Positions 13,260 to 26,668 of a DNA stretch of 64,000 bases are shown piece after piece. Each line of letters begins with the position of its first letter. The stretch's first letter is position 1. The notes beneath the pieces are model-generated. The model had not been told where the DNA came from. It ran no database searches and saw only the letters and a list, made by a program, of their open reading frames with translations. Made by a program: the position numbers and the translations under genes. The DNA comes from Moringa oleifera (taxonomy: Eukaryota > Streptophyta > Magnoliopsida > Brassicales > Moringaceae), in assembly GCA_021397835.1 (NCBI GenBank), contig JAJFZO010000191.1:1431001-1495000 (forward strand). The letters are read 5' to 3'.

Positions 13260-16200
13260 CCTATCATTCAATCATTCACTATCATCCAATCTTCTACTAA
13301 TTCACCATACTTTGCTTTAACTAATTTTCTCCATAGACCCTCCATTTTTATTATAAACCTTCAAAAGCCATTTATCTAATAAAGCCTTATTGAATGAAAT
13401 TTCTTTATACCCAAACCACCCTTAGCAATAAGTTAAGAAACTAACTTCCAATTCACTAGATGAAATTTATAACAATCTTCTATATTACCCCACAGGAACC
13501 TCCTCTATAAAGCTTCAACTTCCCGATAACTTCCTTAATAATTGTCTTGATGATAGTACGTTTTTCATATTTACATAATTAACTATTTTTTTAACAAGCC
13601 AATTCTCGCTCGAATCTCTCCACCCTTTATTTTAAATCGAGGTTTCTTTACATTTAGCACCAAAGGACAGTCATAAATATTTCAAAGAAATAGCTTGCAT
13701 TTTTTACCTCTTTAACCATAGCAATTTCAAATCTTATGTAGATTAATTCTTAGCCTCGACACAATCTCAAATATCAACAATAACCTCTTCAAATTAACCA
13801 CCTAACTCTCTTATGCACCACAAAAAATTATTGTGTCGTCCGTAAATATTAAATATGATACCACTAACTCGCCCCCAAGCTTGTCAGTTTTGAAGCCCTC
13901 CACCAACCGTCTAGCCACTACCTTGGACATCAGCCTGTCCAATACTTCCATAATTAGTATAAACAATAGTAAACATAAAGAGTCCCTTTGTCAAAGGCCT
14001 TTAAATGACTTAAAAAATCTAGTTGAAAAATTATTGACCATAACTATCAATAAGATAGTAATAACACACCAAAGCAACCAGTTGCACCACCTACTACTAT
14101 ACTTTTACCCTTCTTAAACCATATAACAAAACTTCCTTTAAGACACTACCATACACTTTTTTCATATCTAATTTGCACATCATCCCCTTTCTCCCTGCCT
14201 TCAACTGACTATCCATTATCTCATTTATTATAAGAATCGAATTTAAGATTTGTTTTCTCTTAACAAAAGCATGTTGTCTTACTCTAACCACTTTTACCAC
14301 TATTATTTTTAATCTGCTTGTTAATACATTTGAGATCAATATATATTTGCAACCCACCAAACTTATAGGTCTAAAATCATTAATATTTATAGCCCATATT
14401 CATTTTGGGATAAGCACAATAAAGGTTAAGTTAATACATTTAACAAATTTTTAATTTATGTTAAACTCCTCAAACACTTTTATCATATCCCTTTTTATAA
14501 CCTCATAATTCGACTTCAAAAATGCTATAGGGAACCCATCTGGCCCTGGTACTTTATCTTCATCATATTCCTTCAAAGCATTCTATATCTCTTATTTCAC
14601 AAACTCTTTTGACACTTTTTCTTAGAACTGCCCTAATCTCCATGAATTCTAACCCTTCTAGATTAGGCCTCTACATTTCATTTTTAGTGTATAACTTCTT
14701 GTAAAAGTGAAATATTTATTCTTTTAATTTCTCATCTTCGGTTAAGCGAACCTCCTTAGTTTATAGTCTGCTTATCAATTTGCACCTTTTATGAGCATTG
14801 GCCATCCTATGGAAGAATCTCGTGTTCTTATCCCTTGACTTTAACTACAAAACTTTAGACTTCTACATTCACGCTATCTCTTTCATTTTCAAAATAATGG
14901 TTAATTCACTGTGCACAGCCAACCTTTTTTCTTGGACTTTGTTATTCCTCGACTTTCCATAGTGATACTATCAATCTTTTGCAGTTCATTCCACGGATCA
15001 TTTATCCTCTACCTTAAGTTGCCTAACTTATCTTTGCTTCATTTTTTTTTTTATGTTTCTCTTTATCATTTTCAGTTTGTTGGCAAATAAGTAGCTCGTA
15101 TTACCTTCCTCCTCCACCTTTTCCCCATCATTTTTTGACCAATTTATCGAACCTCTTAACAAGTAGTCACATATTTTTGAACTTAAATGGATTTGAGCTC
15201 CATTTTACACCACTAAGACCACTATCATCGGGTTATGATCTGATGTAAGTCTCAGTATTAAAACCTGTTGCATCCCCAAAAATCCTCCTTCTAACTATTT
15301 GAAACCAAAAATCTATCCAGTATAAGCATTAAGGGTTCGTTCCTCAAACTAAACTAGGCGTATAAACCCTACCAAGTGAAATATCATGCAATCTTAACTT
15401 CGATACCACCTTCTTGGATTGCCCTGCCCCATTCCTACTACTATCAATTTCAATTCTTTCATGAAAAAAAAGCACTCCATTGAAATTCCCTTTTAAAACT
15501 CAAGGTAATCCTCCCTTTTTTCTATAATATTCTTTCATATCCTCCTAAAATACATGTCTCTTTTCTTTTACACAGTTATCATATGCTCCGATAGAGACCT
15601 AATCAACACTTCTATCCTCCCACTCAAAAACGCAAGACATTAACAAAGCTCTAACCCAGCTCTTGTTTAGTCTAACCATCTTACCATCCCAACAAAATTA
15701 ATATGCCCCTTTGACTCCCTAGAGCTAGCTTTACCACCCACTCAATATCTTGATTGCTTCATAGGGCCCTTACCACCTCATGGGACATCTCTTGCATTTT
15801 AGTCTCTTGTAAGCATACTACATTAGCCTTTCATTTACTAAACACTTGTTTAATTAGATCTCTCTTATTTATCCTATTTATTCCCCTCACATTTCATGAA
15901 AAAATCCTATGAACTATCACTTTTTAAGTTTTCTATGCTTTTTATAGCCTCATTGTTAACTCCTTTCTTGCTCCCATCTTTCTTTTCATTGACTTTTCAC
16001 TCCAACGTCTTAAGCTCCCTGCCCAACTTCTACAACTCCTCATCTTAATGAACTCCACTCTTTTAAACTTAGTATGACCTTATCTTCCTTCTTTCAATTT
16101 TTAAAAACAGAGAAAACGACTCATTTTTTAACCCATCAAAGGATAGCCCCATCAATTTATAAACACTATCTAACTTCCTCGACACTCTCCTTAAAATTTC

Positions 16201-17590
16201 TTATCCATACGCCTCCATATACTCTAGCCATCCCATATTTTCTCTCTTTTTACCCTTCTCTTTATTGAATTAATCATTCTTATAATTATGTCCCCATCTT
16301 CCTTTACAGTATCACTAGTTATCACTTGTAGGATAACCTTCAGCCTATAATCTTTGCCCTCATCAATCCAATTACCTACACTATCCTTAGAAATCTTTAC
16401 CGTAGAAAAATCACATACTGGAGGCGCATCGTCCCCCTCAGTCTCATGATACAACAACCTCCTTTCGACCTCTTGAATCTTACCTTTCCCCGTCGCTGAT
16501 GATTGAACTATTTCCCAATCGTCATAATCTTTTATTGATCTCCTTTTATCTTTGAACTAGTTCTAATTTTTACTTGCTCTAACACTCTTACCCATGTATC
16601 CCAAGCCTTCATCCATTATAGATGCCTTTGCCTCAACCAACCCTTTTCTACATACCTATTCTCTTGAGGCCTAGCTCACTCTATACCATTTGCACCCATC
16701 CCATGTTAATGTAATTACGCCTTAACCCTAATTTCTTATCCGTTCTACACCACTCCATTAAACCCATTTAATTGGGCTCTAACTGTCTGCTTTTTTGGGT
16801 CGTCAACTAGATTCTCCTTTATCCACTCAGCCTTAAGAACTAAGTATTTAGGCCTCTATTGAGACCCATACCTGTAACTTACCCTATTCACCCGCATCTG
16901 ACCCGTTATCTCCTTCCCCCGCTTGCCCCTGATTGTTACTTCACTCCACTCCTTACCACCACTTGCTTCCACAATCTTCATTCACCACTAAATCTGAGGC
17001 CTCAAAACACTCTGCTCTTTTCTATGGGTTTATTAATTCTTCCAAAATATGGACAAGCCCTCTCACACCCTTTCACTATCATCTTCAGTCATGTACATTC
17101 CTTTACTCTGACTTTTCAAACTTTCCCGCTATCTACTTGCAATCCTTCTTCTTGTGTCATCCTTCACTTTCTTCCACCACATGAAACTGTCGCTTCCATC
17201 CAGCATGAACATAAATCTCCCTTTTCCATTGTCTAGTTCATTCAACCTTAGAAAGATCTCACTCTTATTCACCCCACCATTGCTAACAAGACCCTGAACC
17301 CTCTTTTCTCTTACGTGACCACCTTTTTTTTTTCTTAACCATCACAAGGTTATCCATTGATAAGGCTCCAATCCTCCTTACTTCAAAACATTGACATTCT
17401 TTTACCTCTGCCCTATTCAATAATCCTTACTCCACCATATTCTCCTCAGCCATCAAATTCGAAAATTTTTCGTTTAACCTCGCTGATACAATCCCTACCT
17501 CTTTACCTTTTAAATTCTCACCTAACCTTTTTTTATTGTACTAATGCTTTCCGTACAATCTCATACTTTCATCACTCAAGACTATCTTTT
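13260..17590 (-). mobile_element. Decayed L1-type LINE (non-LTR retrotransposon), antisense
   Basis: Read on the minus strand this block gives L1 protein remnants in the right order, interrupted by stops and frameshifts. Near 15.9-15.6 kb is an APE-type endonuclease start (NVRGINRINKRDLIKQV, then ANVVCLQETKM). At 14360-14097 is a reverse transcriptase segment with AFVKRKQIL and CKLDMKKVY, matching the usual AFVKGRQIL and CKLDIEKAY. Near 13.99-13.83 kb the polymerase active site appears as FTDDTIIF, against FADDTLIF in intact elements. At 13.5-13.3 kb is a zf-RVT-like tail (RFLWGN, HLVNW, GGLGIKKF). The 5' part (about 17.3-16.2 kb) probably derives from ORF1, but no zinc knuckle was recognised. 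It is C-rich on the plus strand and flanked by A+T-rich DNA. No coding capacity remains. Ends are approximate, and no target duplication was found. Confidence 0.85.
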
Positions 17591-18960
17591 TAAAAAAATA
17601 ATTTTTGTATTAAAATAATTTGAATTGTAATTTTTGCTAATTTTATAATTATTTTTAAATTATGAAAATAAATAAATAATAAATAATAAAATTTTAAAAT
17701 ATAAAATATAAAAAATTGAGAAGACAACAAACATTAAAATATGAGAGCTACAAATCTAAAGTCAAAAAAATTTTATTAGATTTGAAGAAACTCAAACATA
17801 AAATTATTATACGTAAAATATGTTTTAAAATAATCTAAACCCACTGGACTCTATTAAAATTTGTAGTGTGTATGTTCTATGAATCAAATTTTTTTTTTAA
17901 AAAAATATTTGTAAGCATAAAGAGGTACAAAAGAAAAAGAAAATTATTTTTATGAAATAATAAAAAATAATAAAGCAAACTTATTTTCTTCATCATCAAA
18001 TAAAAAATACATTTATTAATAAAGAGAATCTAAGATAAAATTAACAAAAAAATAATATAAATAAAATATAAATTTAATAAAAAACTAAATTTTTCTTAAC
18101 TTCATCAAACTTTTGATAGTGAGAGACGTTAAAAAGTTCATTTGTATATAATTATCAATATTTAAGATTATCACTTTAAAACTATTATTTTAAAATTAAA
18201 TATAAAATTAGTACTATTTGAATATAAATTATCAAATTAATATAAATTTAAGTTTATATTAATTCCTACATGAATATTATGCAATTATTATAAAACTAAA
18301 CTTTTGTATATAAAAATTATTAAATTTAAACTCTAAAAATACATAATAAATTATTAATATTAATATATTTTTGAAATTTTGATTTATAAATATATCTAAT
18401 ATTAACAATTTTTAAAACATATATATAATTTATCACATCAACATTAATGTAAACATTTTAAAGACACTCGAAATGCTTTCATTACTAGTAACTATACAAT
18501 GAATTTACCGTACACCGTGTCTTTTTAGGAAGATTACTAGTAACTATAATCCAATTTGCATCAATGGTGGAAGAAGAAAAAGAATTACTTTTTTGAGCTT
18601 TGAATAGGTGAAGTGATAAGAATGGAAAGGAGAAAAAGAAGAGTAGCAAGATAGAGAGAGGGGAAGGGAAAAGGAGAAAATTTGAATATGATCATTTATT
18701 AAAGATTAGTAAAATTAATTTTTGGTTAATAAAAAGTTTGATTCTGATTTTGTTTTCACATTTTTCAAATATCGGATTTGGCTTGTTAATTAAGTATATT
18801 TCAAGATTTTATGTAAAATTATTTTTTATATTATAATTTTTTTAAAAATATAATAATTAAAATTAATCAAAATATAATATAATATTTATTATTAAAATAA
18901 ATCAATAATTTTGTTATAGGATTAAATAATCTGGTTCTAGACTAGGTAAATATTTTTCCT
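17591..18960. other. A+T-rich intergenic spacer
   Basis: A+T-rich sequence with a purine-rich patch at about 18,560-18,680. No gene, tRNA or paired terminal repeat was seen. It separates the LINE relic from the 3' end of the IBA57-like gene. Confidence 0.6.
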
Positions 18961-19445
18961 TTTTGCATAACTCTCCTTTTCTTTTTCTTTTTTTTCAATC
19001 AAAATGGTATGATTCACAACGTCAACAAATGTCAATTAAACAGCCCTTCTGGTTTCACATTCAAGCTCTGGTGTGCTGGGATTTGATGATACAATATTGT
19101 TGGCTGTCTCCCCTTTCAATAATACGTTTTCCTGGAAATTTAAGTGCTTTCCTTCAAAAGAAAATGCCATAGATATGCAGGACATGAAACTCCAGCTGGT
19201 ATTTCTGTAGATCTTCAGGCAATTAATTTGAAAGCCCCACACAACACCTCTTGCCTTTATCAGCTCTCAAATCTCATAAATTTCTGAGCTCCTTTCGAAT
19301 TGCTTCATTTGATGGAGGATTATCCGAGGGAATCCTTCTCCATTGGATATGGAAACATCTCAAGAAAACCCATATAAGAGCATAAGAAAGAGCATTCTGA
19401 AAAAATTGGTAGAAGCAGAAATTTAAGTGCCCTAGTAATGAATAA

Positions 19446-19576
19446 TGATAGCGAATTAGGGGCATAAATTCATGGTCATATCCATTTACATTAAACTATC
19501 AAGTCAAGGATGATAGCGAATTAGGGGCATGAAATTTCATGGTCATATCTATCTACATTAAACTACCAAGTCAAGG
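19446..19576 (-). repeat. Tandem duplication of the IBA57-like stop/3' UTR segment
   Basis: Two adjacent copies, 19446-19510 (65 nt) and 19511-19576 (66 nt), each start TGATAGCGAATTAGGGGCAT and end CAAGTCAAGGA on the plus strand, with a few substitutions and one small indel. The 19511-19576 copy includes the stop codon (19571-19573); the other lies fully in the 3' UTR. Confidence 0.85.
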
Positions 19577-22500
19577 ACTCGAGCTCTTTGACTGAGGACG
19601 CTGCTGAGCAAGGAAAGGAACTTCCTTTACTGTCGCACTGATGTTGCTTCCAACAACAACGGTATCTCCAACTGAAATAGCTTGCCTCTTGATGTATCCT
19701 AAACCAAAATGATCAGATTCTTTTCTTCCAGATGTATAGCTTGTCAATTTTCCTACCTTTAGAAATAATGAATTGTTACGAATCACCAAGTGTGAAGTTC
19801 CAAGAATCCAAAGAAAGGAAACTGATTGAAACTAAGCAGAATTAATTTTCATTTTCTTGTCATAAAGCATGTTCCTAAAGAAAATAAAGCTCTACCTTTT
19901 TCCCATCAAGTGTTATAGGGCTTCCAGGTTCTGCTGGTGCTGACAGACGAAGTCCCTGTAATCTCTGCTTAACTCCATCGTAAGTTATGAGTCTAGATAT
20001 TGTCTCTTGTCCCTTATAACACCCTGAGAAGTTAGGAGTTAAACCGCTGTTCTTGTCATCTTTCTATGCAGAATTAACAGGGAGGAGTTATTACCCTTGT
20101 CCAAAGAAATCGAATTCCAGAGACCAGCCTCCAGAACATTGAATTCATTAGTCAGCTCTTTTTCAGGAGCTGGTCTGCCTGCAAAAATTTAGGTTTCCTT
20201 TCCTTAAGAAGATGTGGGAATCACAAAAATCAAAGCAAGCAGCTAGGATATACCATACGGCAGAGAGGAAGGGGGGAGGGATGGAGCATTACAGAACTGT
20301 CTATCTCTTTTGGGGTAGTGACTATCAGCCAGAACGACTATATCACCAACAGTCAAACACATAATCATTTGAAAGCTAGAATTATTTATCCAGTTATCAA
20401 ATCATTAAATGCATCAACAAAACACGTGACATTGCAGCCTGCCAAAAAAAGACAAATCAAATAGTTTAAAAATTACCACCTCGTATAATCCTTAGTTTTT
20501 CCCAGGCAATGGAGCCCATTGGAATAGCTCCCAGGGAAAGAAGGATTTTCCAGACTGATTCAGCAGCAGCTGGTGACATCAACAATGAAAAACCTTCTTC
20601 AGAAAGAAGACTTCCCACCCCAACCGTTATTGGCATACCATTTACCTGATAATGGACATGAATATACATTTATATGCTGAAGTGAAGAAACACTTCTCGA
20701 GCATAAATAATACCTTGATGGTACATAGTTCTGCAGGGTGAACATATTCCACATATGGAGAATTACATGATCATGTGTAAAATAGACTAATTATTTCAAA
20801 ATGAGTAAATTAAAGTATAAATCTATCTACTTAGAGAATTTAACAAATTTCTCAATCTTACACTATAGTGTTGATGTGTGCCATATGGCTGTCCAATAAG
20901 ATCACCTAGATTCAAATTAGCCATTACCTGTTTACAAGGTACAACAAAAATCAGTATCATAAGTTTAAGCTTGCGAAAAGCTTTGTGGGAAGAGGATTTA
21001 CAATTATTAGAAATATCCTTACTTGGTTGCTTCTAGGTCCTACTAAAATGAATAAGCAAGTTTGCTTTGTGATGTCTTGAATCTCTACCTTGTCAGCTAA
21101 AAATATGTACCTATGAAAGGAATATACAAACATCAGAATACATGTAAAACAGCCTGCAAGTAATTTTGCACAAGTAATTTTTTTTCTTCTATTTCAGTGT
21201 TCATTACCACCTCAAAAATGAACCAAAACTGGCCTCAAAAGAAAATTTCCCCCCTTGATGCTATTGTTTTCACTTCCAGAAATGAGATATATCATTAAAA
21301 ACAACCACCACTGAATAATAGGTAAGGAGCCAGCAGTTGAACCTTTATGACACACTGAAAACCAACATTATATGTTTAATTATTCAATCACAAGGGAATG
21401 TGCAAGTAAGACAAAGAGCTGTTGGCTTGGTGGTTCCTCTCACCACTTGTCACCGCTAGGTGACAGGTTAAAAGAGAAAAGGGAGTGAGTATTGGTTGGA
21501 GGACAAGGGGACTTCAAAGGTCCTAGCTTCTGAAATCAAGGAAAGGAGCTTAAAAAATTAATGTACTTACTTGCTTAGCATTTCAATTATGCTTCTGCAG
21601 GTCGTTTGTGAAACCACCAACATGATTGCATTTTTCTGTAAAAATTAAATAGAGGCTAACAAGTTAAAACTGTGATTTGATTCACTAAATGGTCAGAAAG
21701 CAAAACACAATATGAGGAACACAGCAAAACAGATTACCATGACCCATGCATGTGCAATATCTATTGTCCTTGCTGTTGGCGTAACAAAAACAGTATCACA
21801 TCCCTAAGGGTCGCAACAAACAAATCAATGTAACTATTTCACATACAAACTAAATTGTAAGAGAAGTTGCATGGAAAGCAAAATCTGTATAACCCCTTGG
21901 GGCACACCTGTCCTTCTTGAAGACATTCAAAATTTGCAGTACTTTGGTTGTGAAGAAACTGAATACGGTCATCTCCACTAACTTCATGAAAATTGAACAT
22001 TTTCAAAAAGAGAACGAAAATGAATGCAATAGTTCCGTTAACCTCAAATGATTCAAAGAGCTGAGCTAGATATAAATGGAAAACACTCAAATAACCAGAG
22101 AACAATTAGAAGAAAGTTTCCAATAATCTCTAGAGACTATAAGATAGAATAACTAACAAAGAGATAAAGCTGTTAACTAATTAAGCCAGTTTCTTATTCC
22201 AAACCCCAACCTTATAGAGTTTCCATTAGCATACAAAAGATTTTTGTAAAACTGGAAAATATATATATATATATATATGTAAATCCCAATCTCAGAGAGT
22301 TTCCAAGCATATAATATGGGGTGAATACAACATAACAAGAAAACAAGAAAGTTAAAACTGGCATGTTAATGAAAATATGACTGCTGTTGGACAGGAACTA
22401 TGACAGTCTTTGTTTGGTTTCAAGAATTAGGAATTGGAGACAATGGTCCATGTATAAACAATGGAAGAGAATGAGGTACCTCTTATTCTGCCAAAATGTG

Positions 22501-24223
22501 AAAGGTCCGCGACCTAAGCCATCAAATGCAATAGAAGAAAATTAGCCTAACTAGAAAACATAGTGCTCAACTGAAACTGAAAACACCATAACTATCTCTG
22601 GTCCACCATACAAGTGAAACTCAGAGACTGCATTAATTCTTCAAAAGCAAAAACAAAATTATATCAAGGATCCTTACATGAAATTGTTTCCCATTAAGAA
22701 AAGAAAGTTTAGATACCAAGGCATCAAGCGTCTAGCACTTCCTCCCACTCACTTGCTCTAAGCCATCCTTTAAAGGGCATGCTAACAACTTCAGTCTTAA
22801 AGAACAACCTCCACCACAGGAGAAAACATAAGATATTCATTCCTGACTATCACATAGTGTTGACCTAGAAGGCTAGATTAGTTTCAAGGAAAGCCAAGAC
22901 CTCAAAGTTTCAGAATATCAATGTTAAATCTTCTGAAGAATACAGCAAAATTAGGTCACCAAAGAGCAAGACTAAAGTTGCTAACATCTGAAGGAACAAT
23001 CCATGTAGTACTGAAGTATTTCACCTACTTAAAGAAATCAGGCTGTCATATAAAGGCTCCACACTTTATCACAGCAGGTTACAGACACATACTGACAACA
23101 TATGGAAAACAAGACAGTTTAGAAATTTAACTAGCAAAGATGCACACCGCAACTCCATTATCAGCTGCATCTAATGCTTCATCATCATTATCAAAAGTTT
23201 CCACAATTCCTTGCTCTGATACCTTTGCCCCAGCAACTGTCACAGTGTCCTGAAAACCCATTAATGAAGTCCAAAAGCATTTTCATATAAAGCCTACATC
23301 GTGAAAAAAGGTGGACTTGCAGCCAAAAGCAGACCATACTTAACAAGGCAAAAGCTCTTAGCTGATTCACCAAGTAAATGCATTGCAAAAACAAAATCGC
23401 ACTTGTAACCTCAACCCCAAGGCAGACTACCATAATGATAACCAAATAAACATTTCACATACTTTTTGCAACATTGAGGTAATTGTTAATGACATAAGTA
23501 CAAGATTTTCAACAATAAAAGCATTCTCGTGAACAAATAAAGTAAACATTAATTGTGAATGTATTAGTTTGTCCAAGCTGTAATATAAGTAAAAAGCTAA
23601 ATGAAAATGCCAAACTGAATAGAGAAATTACAAAATTCTGTTTACTAGCTCCAGCCAGGTGAAAGTATCTTTTTTTCTTAAATGGGTTCAAATGAAAAAG
23701 AAGAGAAGCACCGTTTTTTTTTTTTTAAATCAGAAACCAACTTAACTTTTTATTAGCTGTGACCAAGGGAAAAGCACCAAATTTGATCTTCAATGAGAAA
23801 ACTTAAATTTATTAAGTTCGGAACTTCTGATGTTATAGAACCATATAGCATACAAATCCCTCAACTAGAACATTAAAATTAAATAGATAAACCTATCTAG
23901 ACATCTATGTTATTACATCCATTTAGATATAAGCATATGTACATATATAAGATGCTACATATCTATACCGAGACAAAGGGGCTGAGGCTTACAAGGAGGT
24001 CGTGATCAATCGGGGGAGGGGAGAGGTCAAATGGCAGTGCAGCAACAGGATAAGTGGTGAATTTCTTGTTCTTCTTCTGCTCCTGAGGAGCCCAAAACGC
24101 ATCATTTCGAAGGTGAAGAGATTTGCATGGAAGAATTGTTGTGGCCACAAGAGACCGAGGACAAGCAGTTCTAACAGTGCCAACAACATCGACATAGATA
24201 GAAGAAGGAATCGTCACTGCCAT
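19571..24223 (-). CDS. IBA57: IBA57/YgfZ-family folate-binding protein, probably chloroplast (At1g60990-like)
   Basis: Member of COG0354, related to the T-protein of glycine cleavage, whose members bind folate and assist Fe-S cluster assembly or repair. Twelve exons: 24223-23993, 23249-23148, 22513-22480, 21981-21908, 21803-21738, 21635-21571, 21110-21023, 20927-20862, 20645-20480, 20178-20095, 20023-19896 and 19756-19571. They total 1,290 nt, 429 residues, close to the recalled length of the Arabidopsis plastid protein. The family signature KGCYKGQE lies at about residues 325-332; DRIQFLHNQ and the aminomethyltransferase-like stretch MPITVGVGS are upstream. The first about 75 residues are rich in S, T and basic residues and fit a transit peptide, so plastid location is inferred. 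Exon 3 is only 34 nt. Exon 9 uses GTGGTA as donor rather than the GT three bases downstream, because only that keeps the RGRPAP frame. The start chosen is the ATG at 24223; an in-frame ATG lies upstream. Confidence 0.92.
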
Positions 24224-25479
24224 TCCCTGAATGTTGGAGGCAATATTACGCCACAGAGCCTTGCAGATTCCAGTGACTATGGGGTTGCTTTGCTCTTCCA
24301 CTTGGGTAGCAAAGGTCTGGTTTACTTGTCTTGAAAATATACAAATGCTTTCTAGAACGTTGAGTGCCATTCCTCGGACCCAAAATTTTTTCTTTTTAAG
24401 ACAACAAGAAAGACCTAATGGTAAGAATAATTTACCAAATTGGAAGGGAGGAGTTCCAAGGGGTGAAAAAGGCACCAGCTTTCCCTTGCAGTATCCTTTA
24501 ATTTGTTATAAGAAAGGATCAAAATACGAGGGCAAAAAAAAGCTATTTAATTTTAAAATATGATCTAAATTTTTTAAAAACTAATCAATTATTATTTAAT
24601 TAAAGTATTTGTTGGATTCAACTTCTTTAATGTAAAATTTTTTAAATTTTTAAATGGGTTCAAAGAAAAGTACATTTTAAGATTTTAAACTTTTTCCTTC
24701 AATTTTTTTTTCTCTCCCATTATCAAACTGCAAGAGATATTTGTTGGGGGAAATCTTTGTAAAAATGTTTATTTTTATTAATGTATTTTTTAAAAAATTA
24801 ATTAATTAATTAATTAATAATTTTATTTATAAAAATATTATTATGTATTATATGATTTTTTATTTTTAAAAAAAAATCTTCAAATTTTATAAATTCAAAA
24901 TATATGTATTTTTTTAAGTTATTATGATTTTGTCTTGATCCTAAATAATATGAAGTACACACTAAAATCATATGTTTCAACACATAACTATCAACTAAAA
25001 TATGAAAACATATATATATAATCTGATATTTGAATGTTACACGAAACCTATTTTATAAAATTTTACATGAAAAATACAAGTATCATTAGCATACAATTAA
25101 AAGATAAAAAAATTAAAAACATCTTTAAATTTAAAAAAATAAAAAAATATACATCTGTAAAAAAAATCCATAAGATTATATACACTAAAAGTGCTTTCAA
25201 TAATTTTTTAAAGTGTACAGTAACCAAATAAGTTAGAAAAACATAAGTTAGCGTAAATTGTAAAGTAGATCAGAGGATATCCTGATCAATATATTTTCAC
25301 TCCATTATCTGCAGGAGCAGATATGAACAGAGCTGATCTGTAATCTATTTCAGGTACATCATCCCTATACAAGCAAGTATTTCTTGTAGAAACTAAAGCT
25401 GTGTAAATTCAACAGGAGATACACTAAAGCTTATCACTAACAAACATCACATATCTTCTTTGTGATAAACTTTCCAATA
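24224..25479. other. Intergenic spacer, IBA57-like promoter and membralin 3' side
   Basis: About 24,224-24,480 is GC-richer and probably holds the IBA57-like leader. About 24,540-25,260 is A+T-rich without features. About 25,260-25,479 should be the membralin 3' UTR. Nothing else seen. Confidence 0.55.
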
Positions 25480-26629
25480 CTATTGCACATTTTGAGCTGC
25501 ACGGTTTTCATGCTCAGGAGACTCGGGATAAACCTGCCCTTGATCTCTCACATCTCTGAAGATAGAAAGAAACGAGTTCAGGCTTTCAGAAGAAGCCCCA
25601 CCTAAGATCCATAACAACAGTGAGCTGAATGAATTCATGCTCCCTGGGTTGGAACCAGTTTCTGCCGGTCGAAGGCCAGGTTGTCCTGGAATCTGCATAG
25701 GGTTGCCAACTACATTTGGGTTCTCATTTTCTGGGCGTTCTTGAAGCCCAGGACCATCTGCTTCATTAAGTGCCATTACTTGGTCAGGTCCACGATGCCC
25801 AGAATTCAAGTTGGTATTAAGTGGAGCCTGATTCCTTGTGTTCAGTCTAGTGATGTGCAGAGTTGATGCTAGTATAGTTGAGGAGGTAATATGGAAGTCT
25901 GGATGCTGCTGAAGCTGTGATCGCCTGTTTAGCATAAACCGCTGGAGAGCTGGCACCTGAGATGTGTTTCAAGATTTTTGGTAAGCAATCCAGCTTGAAA
26001 TTTAAGATAACATAGAGAAAATTTGACTTTCTAAACCAGCAAAAAGATTATGCAAGAAGTTGCATAGTATCGGTAAACTCATAATTTAAACAAACTTCAT
26101 GGAATCTCAAGTAACTGCAATTGAAATCATATCACGGTTCCAGTTGGTGCAGTGAAGAATCACATGCACTATGTTACAAGAAATAAATCTGTGAGCCTTT
26201 TCAATAATTGCTACCTCAAAACGGTTCCAGAAGTATAATATGAGGTGCTGCATGAATGCAGCAGTTGTAGAGAGAGCCAAGTAAGAAAAACCTGATAAAA
26301 AATTATTGGAGATGTTATCTTAACATAAAAATGGTTTCCAGCATAAACAAAATAACTCAAATGAATTAAAGGGCCATACCATATGCATAGGAGAAGAAAT
26401 AAATGTGAAAAACCAAAAAGTAGAGCAAAAAGAACCGGGGAAAGAACTTCATTGATATTGGTGTGCGGACACTGCAATTTAATGACAAAACAATCATGTT
26501 ATAAGGGCTAAACTGAAAGAAAAGAATGCTTGATGGATGTTTTATATAAGCTAATAAATGAGAGAGATGCCAGTACCCATAAGCATGTCCTATCTCTTAG
26601 CTATTATGTGCCGATGTGTATGAGTGTGC

Positions 26630-26668
<39 letters not shown>

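Noticed and set aside
16859..17236. 125-codon proline/histidine/leucine-rich plus-strand frame
   Set aside because: Lies antisense in the LINE relic and reflects its C-rich plus strand; no splice structure or family.
24002..24563. Two overlapping plus-strand frames of 110 codons each
   Set aside because: They lie opposite exon 1 of the IBA57-like gene and its leader and match no family; they are shadows of the real gene.
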